Assembly: GCF_000512585.2 (NCBI RefSeq)
Contig: NC_089241.1
Span: 4,420,001 to 4,484,000 of the forward strand
Length of the DNA stretch: 64,000 nucleotides
Origin: Kwoniella bestiolae CBS 10118
Lineage: Eukaryota > Basidiomycota > Tremellomycetes > Tremellales > Cryptococcaceae
Direction: 5' to 3'
Each line of letters opens with the position of its first letter. Position 1 is the first letter of the stretch. Positions 1 through 10,515 of this stretch are shown piece by piece. The notes under the pieces are model-generated. The model saw only the letters and a program-made list of their open reading frames with translations, was not told the origin of the DNA and searched no databases. The translations under genes and the position numbers were made by a program.

Positions 1-785
1 ACGGATCTGGAACGGCAGATAATATTCGAGTCCGGCCAATTATCGCATCTACAACTTCAGTTGAATACTCTATCCGACCATACTATCCGTCAACTATCCC
101 ATTCTACATCTTCCACTTCAACTCACCCTTTCACCTCTCCATTACTTCTCAACCACCTATCAACACTATCACTATCCATACCCCCGCTGACACCTACATC
201 CCTCACTTCACCCATATCAACACGACGCCAACAACTCCTAACCCAATCGATACCTAGACTACATTCCTCGGCTCAACGAGCCCTGCTCACCACATACGCT
301 ACGTCCTTATTGGGCGTATCATTGAGCTGGATGAGCTACGTCCCTCCTATAGCTCTGACTTCTGCATCCACAGCTTTGGGGCTAGGAATACTGAGTGTAG
401 TAGCTTCGTTGGCTTTGGGTCAGAGGTTGTGGGGTAAGGCCCAGAAGAAGTTCTGGAGGGATTGGAAGAGGATAACGGGGATGATGAAAGGCGATCTGGA
501 GGTGAGTGAATCTATCTCGAAGCATAACAATCGCTCTGGGAGATCAGGCAGATATGAGCCAATGGCTACCTCTACCTGCTGCAAAGTTCGAGACATAACA
601 GATGAGAGGATGATGCTGATTTATCGTTGCATGGTATGCAGACACGCTTCGACACAGCTCTACGGACTCAGGTATTGGCAAAGCCGTTGATATCTGCTGA
701 GGGGTTGGAGAAGCTGATACAGAAACGGGAGAAGAGGTTGGATGAGCTGCAGGATAAAGTGAACGGGTTAAGCAAGAGGATATGA
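1..785 (+). CDS. Mmc1-like mitochondrial membrane protein, C-terminal part (5' truncated by window)
   Basis: The reading frame is open from base 1, so the start codon lies outside the window. The visible part has a Ser/Thr/Pro-rich stretch, then two hydrophobic segments (about bases 280-430) and a basic, Trp-containing amphipathic tail (KKFWRDWKRITGMMKGDLE). An intron at 502-641 (GTGAGT...CAG) joins this in phase 0 to a second exon encoding TRFDTALRTQVLAKPL and a short coiled coil, with stop TGA at 783-785. The pattern of a twin hydrophobic segment, then W/K-rich helix and terminal coiled coil resembles the C-terminal domain of the fungal Mmc1 family of mitochondrial proteins; this rests on recall of the family's look, not a search. 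It converges tail-to-tail with the receptor-like gene on the other strand. Confidence 0.5.
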
Positions 786-1078
786 CGATGATCTTTAGTT
801 AAAGGGAAAGGAAAAGTAGAAAGTTGGTCAAGGACGAGTGGGGGACTTGTCTAAGAGGTTGATCTCGATCCTCACTTAAAATCGGATCAACGCAATACAA
901 AAGGCATACAGTATGCTATTGTACTTCAGGATGTAGTAGCTTATACATCTTGTAAATGCATCATCACTTGCATGAAAGAGGATTCATCCGAATTGATACA
1001 TTCATTCATCGTCATACAACCACTTCAGCACAAACAGACCAAGAAGAATCGAGCCTGCTCAACTCTTAATTTGAGAGT

Positions 1079-4000
1079 CTATATAACCCCGTATTTCCTC
1101 TTATACCATTCCTGACCCGTTGTAGCTGCTCGTCCCATTTTGACCTGGCCCTTCGAGTTGGATTGACTATTAGCTGATGAAGGTAAAGTAGGAGATTCAG
1201 GTATGGGATCGCTAAGTCTATTCTGGCTCTTACTCTGCCTTTGTATCTGACCTACCCTAGACAAAGTAGAGGGATTTTCATATCTTAGAGGTGTATTTGA
1301 AGATGCGTGTGTGTTTGTGTAGGTAGGAAGTAATGGTTGGCTAGTCGATCGAGTTAGGACTCTACTAATCTGTGCGTCTCTCACGTCGTGTATCGAATAT
1401 GTAGGGGTGGTATCGCTGCTCCCGCTTGAGGTTGGCGATTGGACGTGAATGTGAGCTTGTGAAGGTGGCACAGGGAGGTATACCTCTGTGGGTGCTTCTG
1501 AGGATAAGGTCAGTGTCGCTGAGAGGTTGGAATGATGTTTGCTCATCCAGCTTGAAGGTTGGATAAGAGAGGTGATACTTTGATATTGTTGGTGGATTAG
1601 GTTGGCGGTACTGCCCATACTGTCTACTCTTGAGGAGCCACCTATACCGTTATTGATCAGTACAACTTCTTACCAAAAAATTTCACGAGAGGACATGGAG
1701 AGGAAGATGTCTTCCAGATATCAACCAACGCCTCACTCACCCTCTATAAAGCTCGTAACGTTGATATGAGTCATATCGGACCTCATTCTCCCATGACCCT
1801 TATTCTTCATCTGAAGCTGCTGCTCCCTTACAAACAGTCTATTGGGCAATGGTAACTCGTCCACAGCCATATCTCCAAAATCGAGCTTATCCAATGTGGG
1901 CACAGTGGTAGACCTCGAAGGTGGTCTAGGGAAATTGAGCGGTAAATCCGCCAACCCACTCGCACTTGTCCCGCTTTCTCTCGAGTTATTCCCAGAACTG
2001 GGTAATCCCTCAGCCTCAGCATCACCCATCTCAGAACCAAGGATCAACCGTCTAGCACCTGGCGAAGGTGTGGTTCGTCGTATTCCTATCAAATCCATTA
2101 TGTTGTCCCCTTGACCCTGGGAAAACCTAGTAAGGGTATTGAATATAGTCTGGGAAGATCGACGAGCAGGCTCCATGGATCTCGGTTCTAACCTATCACT
2201 ATCACGATCTTTCGAAATTGGAGAAGGAGGGATTGGGGTCGAGTTGCGTTCGAAGGTGTTTTGGTGAGTTTCGTACGTCCCTTCATTACCTGAATGAGAG
2301 GATCGTCCCGAACTGCGCTGAGTAGGAGGGATGTTCAGGTATCGACCTTCCTCTGGGTGGGAATATGCAGAATGGCCAGATAGGACCCAAGTTTTGATTC
2401 GCGATGAAACTGAGGTTCTGAATCTGGGGGGGTCCCGCGGATGACCTTGTGAGAAGGGGCGATGGGAGTGGATGTTGGGTACGAATGATACCCTCTTCCC
2501 GTTATTGGGAAGAAAAGGGTGGGGCGAAGGGGTGCTGATGCTTGGTGGGGAGACTCGGAAGATCGATGCGTCGGGGATGGACAGGACTAGTAGTATATTT
2601 TGATCAGTCGATCGTGCTTGTCTACAAGAGGGACAGTGCAGTGACCATGGCACACAGACTCACCTTCGTAGGAGTCTTGATGATGATACTGATACTTCAC
2701 ACCGGAGTCGCTTGTTACAGGAGGAGCTGTCGATTGGAGGAGAAGGGTGAAATCCAGGATCATCTGAGAAATGATCAAGACGTACTACACCAAGCGTCTT
2801 ATCAGTCGGAACCCACACAGGAGACCAGACGGAAAGTATGCTTACAAGCTGAACACCCTGGAATAATCTCCCCACTACTCTCTCAGAGAGCCCAAACGAC
2901 GCCAATGATCCAATGATCACCACCACCCCTAATATAACCCCAGCGATCAGTCCGCCATACTGCCTCAATACGTTCTTGCGGAAGGTACGTGATGTCTGGA
3001 TGATATGGTGGATTGGACAAGAGCTAAAAATGAGGTATAACACCGATTGGATAGCGAAGCTCGCGATGTTCATGCGCCTGAAAATGGTTGCTTGGGATAG
3101 ATCAAATAGGAAACCGATGCGCCATGTAAGCTGAGACAAGGTAATAGACCAAAAATCAGCATGATATCTGATGATGGGTGTCTTCGAACTCACCTCAAGG
3201 GTGAATACCACAAAGACCGTAAAGATGATAGACAGCCTCGCCATCTTACTCCACACGCACTGTGCATCACGTCCATCAACAGCATCGCAATAGGTCCGAT
3301 TCCGCTCCTGGATCATCTGTGTGAATGATTTAGGTCGTTTCTCACCGCCACCACCCTCCACACTGATGCCGTTGGTGAGAAGTGTAAAGTCGATTTGCTG
3401 TTTGCGAATCTGTTCCAAAGAGAAGTGAAAGTACCTGGTGGAAGAGTAAACTGAAATCAGCCTTCGATTCTCCTTTGCCCCATACCTCAGATTCTGATGC
3501 GATGGCGTCAAGCTCTCTGGTTGATGAAAGGTAGAACACCTCACAATAACCTGATACCCGTCGATATCGCTAACAGAACCTGCTTAACACTCAACATGAC
3601 CAGTATGAACTTCCTCAGACTCTCTTCCTGTATATTCTGGAAATTGAAAAAGGCCACTTGGTCCTGGTTGTAGAACATCCCTATGAGGTTGAGGAGGGAG
3701 GCGAAGCATGCCGAGAGAGAGGATATCTCGAGCTGTGTCGTCAGGTGGAGCAGCAGCAGATTAGCACCTCTTATGAGGAATGCTCGGGTAGATTGAAAAT
3801 AGTAGTGTTATATCTGGGAAGTGGGCAGAGCAAAGTCGACTTACAAGCAACATACGTCGATTGGACCGATTAAAAGTGGAATAAAAAGTAATGATGGTCA
3901 AGCCTAGAAACCCCAATGCGAGGAATGGTACGTCCGCTAGTATGATCTCGATCTTTGTGTTGCAATCAATATTTGTCAGCTAGATAAATCCCATACACTG

Positions 4001-4152
4001 TACATTCCTTCCTCATGGAGGTGCGAGCAATGGTCAGAAACACTTGATAGACTTACCAACGAGAAGTCGGTTTCGTTCTCATCCCCACCTCCAGTCGTAT
4101 TTTGAGAGAGCGTAATATTGTCCGTGAGCGTTTGATTGAATGAATCGATCAT
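1079..4152 (-). CDS. Seven-transmembrane receptor-like membrane protein, 821 aa
   Basis: Eight exons assemble without a stop into 821 residues: 4152-4057, 3952-3856, 3782-3545, 3434-3194, 3130-2846, 2763-2664, 2586-1741 and 1641-1079. The short N-terminus carries several N-glycosylation sites (NQT, NIT, NTT, NET), which suggests an extracellular face. Seven hydrophobic segments follow at about residues 35-56, 70-95, 118-140, 208-222, 240-262, 280-300 and 320-335. The remaining ~480 residues are Ser/Pro-rich and look disordered, as a cytoplasmic tail would. The loop between segments 3 and 4 has paired cysteines. Topology and tail are like fungal G-protein-coupled receptors, but I recognise no family signature, so ligand and coupling are unknown. 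The last intron (1642-1740) is easily missed because the frame runs two codons into it before a stop; splicing fuses two stretches that look like separate genes. Confidence 0.75.
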
Positions 4153-4687
4153 TCTGAAGTCACCTAGTACAGCACAACCATCAAGGTTGTCGGTCCTTCC
4201 TTCTTTTTTTCTCCTTTTGAATTTTTCTTGGGCTGACGTAGATGTATCTTCTCCTGGAAGTGAATCAAAGATTATAAGATTTTGCGCTCGCACCATACCA
4301 TGATGGGATACCTCAAGTCGATGAAGGCAAGTGAATATCGTAAACGATCAAAATGATTGTTTCTCCCAAGCATCGTTAGTAAGTATCATTAGCATCCCCC
4401 AGACCCACCTATGCATGTTGTAACCGTCATGACTCTTGATGAGACAACTACCAAGTGACCAAATCAGTCGTTGTCAGGTCTCTTGAACCGAAAAAAACAA
4501 GCTTCGAAACCGTCACTGAGTGACAGTCAAGTGGCGTCGGTAGGGAGGTTTCGAATCATTCGGCTTTTGATATACCATAAAAATACATTGTTATTTCGAC
4601 CGTATCAATCATGAATGCATATTTGCCTGTCTGATCAGACCCATCCGAAATACAGTGATCTAACATATCAGGTGGATTGACCAACCA
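4153..4687. other. Intergenic region between receptor-like gene and SEC8
   Basis: About 535 bases with no convincing coding frame. The left half is the upstream region of the receptor-like gene; the right half should hold the 3' untranslated region of SEC8. I see no repeat or RNA gene. Confidence 0.6.
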
Positions 4688-7600
4688 CTATGACTCGCCA
4701 ATCTCCCATCCCTCAATACTCATAGACAAAGCATGCAGATCTATCAAATAAGTATTCAACTCTGAAGATGGCGCATCGTCTTGGTCCGCTTTACACTGTA
4801 GGTTCAACATCGTATTGTAATCTTCGAATGAGAAGAGAGGTTTGGAAGTTTTGAGCTCTTCGAGCATTTCCTGTTCACACCCAAAAAACACCATCAGCTT
4901 GGTCCACTTCCATAAACCAATGGGGAGTATGCAAGTGGCATTGTAGAGGAATGAGAGATTGAGAGAGGAAGGATACAATATCCAGGAGTATATAGCAGCC
5001 GAGCAGAAGCGTTACCCACCTTCGGCCCCTTATCATATAATTCCCAAAATTCCATTGCCCTACCCAGTTGACCCTCCTTGGCAGCAGGTGCAATACCCCT
5101 CAAAGTCTGCTGCAAAGCCAGTATATTCCTTTTGATCTTTCTCACTCCCGCGGCATTGACCATCTTGATATTTTTGGAGGATGAGATGAATACTTGGTCT
5201 ACTAGCTGACCTAGTCCTCTGAAGATGAAGCTGTTATATGGCATGAATTTAGCTCAGAATTCCCGTTTCATACCACTAAGATCCATTGTGTTCCAAAAGA
5301 GGAAAATTCAGGTGATAAGGACAATACAGAGCAGAAGGAGACGGGAGGAAGAATGTACGAACGAGTGAGAAGGTGATTAGACAAAAGAAGTAAGAAAATG
5401 GGAGGAATCACTCACGCATGATCATCACCCAATATCGTCCGCTCAGCAATCTCCTCAATCTCCATTAACGACCCATTGAGATCCAACACATCCGGACCAG
5501 GCTCCAAAGCCTCGCTCTCCAATCTAAAATCTCCTTTCCGGGTCGACGCACCGAGATTGCAGATCACCCTACATCTTATTTCCAATCTGATGGTGTTCAG
5601 AACCATCTCGGCGAGTTGCTCGTACGTCTGAATTATCGCTTCGTATCGTCTGTTAGTAATTCATTCATAGTCAGCTCATGCGCCTGTCTGAAGAAGGTAG
5701 ACGAAAACTTAGCTGAAACTTACTGTGCCATCGCTCTTGTCAATGGTAATCTGGGTGTATCTCCATCTATCAACGATACTGGCGCAGGCGCAGAGGAAGA
5801 TATGAAGTCTGATGGAGCTTGCTCATTGTTTGGCGATAAGGGTTCTTCTGCAACGCTCTGCAAGTCGAGAAGAGAATCGATGAACCATCGCTGTTACAAC
5901 AACGACGTCAGCTGTTGAAGGTTCGAAGATACCACTTTTTATAGGCTAAACTCACCAAGCTCTGAGAAAGATTACCCAAAGCTTCTAGTTTCCTCATGGA
6001 ATTAATCAGATTCTTTTCCACAAGCCCTTCATCACCCAAAAGATCCAGTTCAAGCTTGATCTCTTTCTGCTCCACACTCGTCAACCCAGCTCGGTCATTA
6101 TCCTAGAAGTGGAAAATGTCAGCTTCGACCTCTATACGCAAAATGAAAGGGATAGCTCACCGGTACACCCCGCAGCTCAGTCAAAATCTTGATCATATCC
6201 TCTCTTTGAGCCCATATCGCAGGAAGAGCCAATGGTGCGGAGGGATTCTCAATCGTAGCAGGCAATGAAGCGAGTTCTGCCAGATTACGTCCAAAATATC
6301 AGCTATATTGCCTTCATCAAATCAGACCAACTGACCTTTGAATCTTGAGCTGCATTGCTGATAATATTGCACGATCACCCCAACGATCAATCTACTATAA
6401 TTCTCTCGGTGGAACGGGGTCGTCTGAAGCATCACACATAGACTATGAATGAGAGCCATGACTCTTACGCTCGACTGTGCATTAATGAATATAACGCATG
6501 AGCTTTTCATTCCATCTATATGGCAAATGCGGGAACTACCTAGCTCACCTTCAACGGAGGAATAACAAAGTCCTGCCCAATAGACCTATCCACCTGATAA
6601 GCATCATAACCCGATACAGCCTGTTGGAACGATGCCGTGACCCGTTCGTCCAATTGAGGCAAGAACACCTTGACAACGAAATCTTCAAGGACAGTCGAGA
6701 AAGCTCCAGTGGCATCTTCGAATCCTGGTGGGACGATGAATGTCGCTCGTTGGATCAGGGAAATGGTAGGTTGGAACAGGGTGGTAACGTTGAAAGCATT
6801 TGGAGGGATCAAAGTTCGATGTTTTCCAACAGAGGAGTATCGATCGTCCGAATCGGCAAGTACGGTCAAGGTGCTTTCACCAGCGACTTGCATAGATACT
6901 AATCCAGGTACTGAGACTCTTAAAGCTTGTTGTAGTTGATCATCGATCGGTTTGATCTCATTCTGTACGGCTCGGGTATCCGTATCGGCGAATTTGAACA
7001 TTTGCTATGATGCAGAAATGAACAAATTAGTTCAGCCCCGTTCAACAATCAGTACTGTGAAAGACTCACTTTTTGTCTGTCTCTGCCCCATTTACCATCC
7101 CTCAGTACTTCGTTGATAGTAGGTATAGGATGTCTGTCCAGCGTTGATCCTTGACTATCGTCTGTAAGATATGTTCGTAGCAAAGTTCGCACCTGGACAT
7201 CAAAGATGGTTATCAGCCTGGTGGCTCTGCGTATGTGCTCAAAAGCCGGACTGACCTCTTGTTGTACAGGTCTCCAAACTTCCAGTACAGGTATAGTCAG
7301 AGAAGTAGAAGCGTTTGACAAGGAAAAGTCTTTGAAGTCTCGCCTCTGCATTATGATGTCAATCAGCTGGTTCTCTTGTACAAATTCGAGGATTTGAGCC
7401 AACTGACCGAAGATATCCACCTAGCAACCTCATAAATAACCCTATGGCCCTCCAAGACAGCTGCCAATTTCGAATATAGCGTCCAAAATAGATCTCGTAG
7501 GATCGCAGCATGTTGTGGAGGACCCGTAGCACCCAAAGACATCTCAATACGGTTAGTCTCCCCGGGGGAAAAGAGCGATCTCCGCTTCAGACTTGAGTCG

Positions 7601-9924
7601 AGTCTAGAAGCCGAGATGGAATCCGGTGATGGGCCGAGGAACGACGAGGGACGCAGAGAGCTATCCACTTCTTCTCGACGAGCTTCAGATCTATAACGTG
7701 ATTTACAAATAGCAAAACGTGAGTTACTCTGTCAATGAGCCAGGAGAGAAATGGGTAACTCACCTCTCCTCGACTTCGTCTAGAGTAGTTTCCACCAAAG
7801 CATGTATCTCCCCTGGTACTCTCTGCGAAATCATTTCCAACGCAGAACCTAATTTGCCCATAGCTGCTAATGCCTCCAATAACGTCTCCATATAAGCGTA
7901 CGAGTCAGCTTCTGGATTACCTGAATCGCCACCATGAGAATTGCCAAGGAGAGATGATAACGATCCATGCGATCCTGCTTGACCAAGAGTGTTGGAGCCT
8001 GATCTCTGATGGGATATGACAGGTACGTCTGGTGCTGAATTCAGGTCCGAGTCCATGTAATCCAGTAGAGGGTCGTGACTCGGCTTAGCAGCTAGGTGGT
8101 TGAGGTATCTTGAGAATCTGGATGAGGGACCTGGACCAGCGAGAGGAGCAACATCGCCGTTGATTGTGGGCGAAGTGACGAGTGTAAGGTCGGAAGATGG
8201 AGGAAGTGGTGGGAGATCGTCGTTCTGAGGTTCGATGATAGGCACTACGCAGCGGACGTAAGCTTGCGCTCTCCCTCTAAGACGGAACGAGACAGCTCAC
8301 AAGTTTGTTGCCCTGGTACATAAGATTTCCACCTGGAATCACTATAGAACGTTTTCAGGTAGATGTGATTATGCAGTTCTTCAACCAGAATCTCGGTGAG
8401 TGTCTATAACAACGGTAAATCAGCTGTCTGCAATGGATCAAAACTTAACCGACAGCTAACTCACTGTTTCTTGGGATCCGAAATACGCTCGTAAATCCGA
8501 CAAAGCACCTATCTCTGCTAATTCCGGTTTGTTGATGGTTTTGAGTGATCTGACTAGAATCAGTGAAGCTTGAAGGAACCGTTTGTCACCTATGAGCGAT
8601 TCAAGTTGGTCAGGTATCTGTTTGAGGTGGTCGCTACATGATCAAGATCAGCTTCTCGTGTCTTTTGACAATCATAGATAATCCAAAGCTAAAACACCAC
8701 CCACATTGTGTCCAAGATCTTCAGCATGTCCCTTACCATCCTCTCCCTCGCTCTGATACCCGATAATTCAGATTTCCCTTTACCGGCAAAACCATCTCTT
8801 GCTTCCCTCAACGCTTCTTTCGAGTTCTTGACTTGTTCCTGGGCTTTACTCAGCGTGGCGATGAAAGTCGCATGTTGGGGCAAGGAGGCAGCGAAAGATT
8901 GGAAATGAGCTTGTACAGCAGCTTGGAGTGCTGATGATAACGATTCGTGTAATCTCAAGAAAGAGGACAAGTTGGGATGAGAAGGTAGAGAAGAAGTCTG
9001 CTGATGTTGCTGGGAAGACAGGAGGGATAAAGCCAAAGTCGATGGCGAGAAATCTGATTCTAAGACGAAAGGCCAATCTTTCCTTATCTTCTTTAATACC
9101 TGATCGAGATCACTTTCACCCAATCCAGTTTCCCATTGATCCTCATCCTTCTTCCTTGGTTTATCTCTCGCATCACTCCGATTGGGTCTTCGTGCTGAGA
9201 CGGGCTGAGAGGGTTGATCGTCCACGCCACGCTGTTTGCTGGCATTCATAAATGCCCCAACTACATTTCGTAGTTTATCCGTTCCTGGACCACCCTGAAA
9301 CGGCTGAGATGCTTGTTGAGCTGCCGCAGAAGTCTGGGCACGTAAATCGGCACGCTGTGATCGATCAGCAGCGAATGGATCTGAGAAGAGAGCGTTGGTC
9401 TGCTGAGGAGCGACATGAGGCGAGATGGGTGAAATGGGTGAGGTAGCCATGTCATACCCTCCGTTTGAACCTGTTGATGGTCTACGAGTATCTAATCCTC
9501 CGGTCTGAATGGGTCTGAGATCATTTCTTCGAGAGGGGATTGGAGCAGGCGCAGGTATAGGAGCTTGAGAGTAAGAAAGGTTGGTGGGAAGAGAGGGCGG
9601 TTGAGTTGCTTCTCTCATTCTTGATCTGGCTGGCCTAGCTGGACTGGCAGGCGGTCCACCACCCCCAGGAGCAGAGGGAGCAGGTGCAGGTCTACTTGGT
9701 CCGCCATTCTGTCTATGCTGTTGTGGATTCAGCTGACCGTACCTCTCTGGAGGTGATAATGCCTGTTGTTGCGGTGCTTGAGGCGGTTGCTGAGGGGCAG
9801 CTTGTGAAAATGAAGGGTATGGTCCGTTATCTGAAGTGTAGGCACCTCGAAGTTCGTTTGAGACGTATGGCTGAGGTGATGATATCTTGTATCGTGATGA
9901 AGGGGGTTGAGGGTTCCTAGACAT
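4688..9924 (-). CDS. SEC8: Exocyst complex component Sec8
   Basis: Sec8 is a subunit of the octameric exocyst, which tethers secretory vesicles to the plasma membrane at sites of polarised growth. The first exon (9924-8705) encodes a ~290-residue Pro/Gln-rich disordered leader, then the Sec8 N-terminal block (LDQVLKKIRKDWPFVLESDF, with coiled coil and MVRDMLKILDT at the end). Downstream exons include 8633-8465, 8403-8301, 8244-7764, 7690-7408 and 7345-7256, all with consistent phases. The conserved segments LRDLFWTLYSKLAAVLEG and LEVWRPVQQEVRTLL and the C-terminal helical bundle follow, ending at TAG 4688. The total is about 1,350-1,400 residues, longer than usual mainly because of the leader. 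Its promoter is shared head-to-head with the transporter gene at 10516. Confidence 0.93.
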
Positions 9925-10515
9925 CTCGACGATGGTTCGCCCTCTAGCAATGGGTATATGTGAAAGATTTGGATGTGATCGATGAGGAGGTTGTTATTGT
10001 TTGTCGTTATGGATTGAGCTGTTGATGACGGGTGACGGGCTAGATTTATGGTCAACTCATGACCGAGCGTAGCGGGAGGTGCGAACGGGCACGTGTCAGA
10101 CGCGTGTTGGAAGGTGTGTACAGGATAAGCGCTTTGACCCTGAGTGAGTGATCATCTAGAGCATCATATATCTGATTACGTCACACCCTTTGTTCCCATA
10201 TAACAATAGTTATAATTCGGTGAATGTCGTTCCGGTGGTACATAACATGTGCCAAACAGAGAGTTTACTTGTTGCTCTTTCATTGTCACTACTGTCACGC
10301 ATCTCACGCATCTCACGCATCTCACGCCCCCCATTCTGCATCCTGACCCTCATCCCATCTCCATTCAGATAGAGGGATAACAAGAACACGAGTGGAAGGG
10401 TGACACAAAGAGATAAACACCTTGACCCACACCCGCATCCCTACTTCCTACTACTGGCTGCCTTCCTTTCTCATCACTCTACACTCTCCACTCTCCGTGT
10501 CTCTCTTTACCCATC
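9925..10515. promoter_or_regulatory. Divergent promoter region SEC8 / sugar transporter
   Basis: A 591-base gap separates the two start codons, so it must hold both promoters. It contains a tandem repeat of TCACGCATC units near 10294-10327 and a pyrimidine-rich stretch (about 10440-10512) just before the transporter ATG, as is common around fungal transcription starts. No TATA box is clear. Confidence 0.6.
10294..10327. repeat. Short tandem repeat, TCACGCATC unit
   Basis: Three nearly perfect direct copies of a 9-10 base unit (TCACGCATC) and a partial fourth lie about 190 bases before the transporter start codon. It may be a clustered factor-binding site or a simple replication-slippage repeat. 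Confidence 0.8.

Noticed and set aside
1733..2653. A separate minus-strand gene ending at 1733
   Set aside because: The stop lies two codons into a consensus intron (1642-1740); splicing continues the frame exactly into the 1079-1641 exon of the receptor-like gene.
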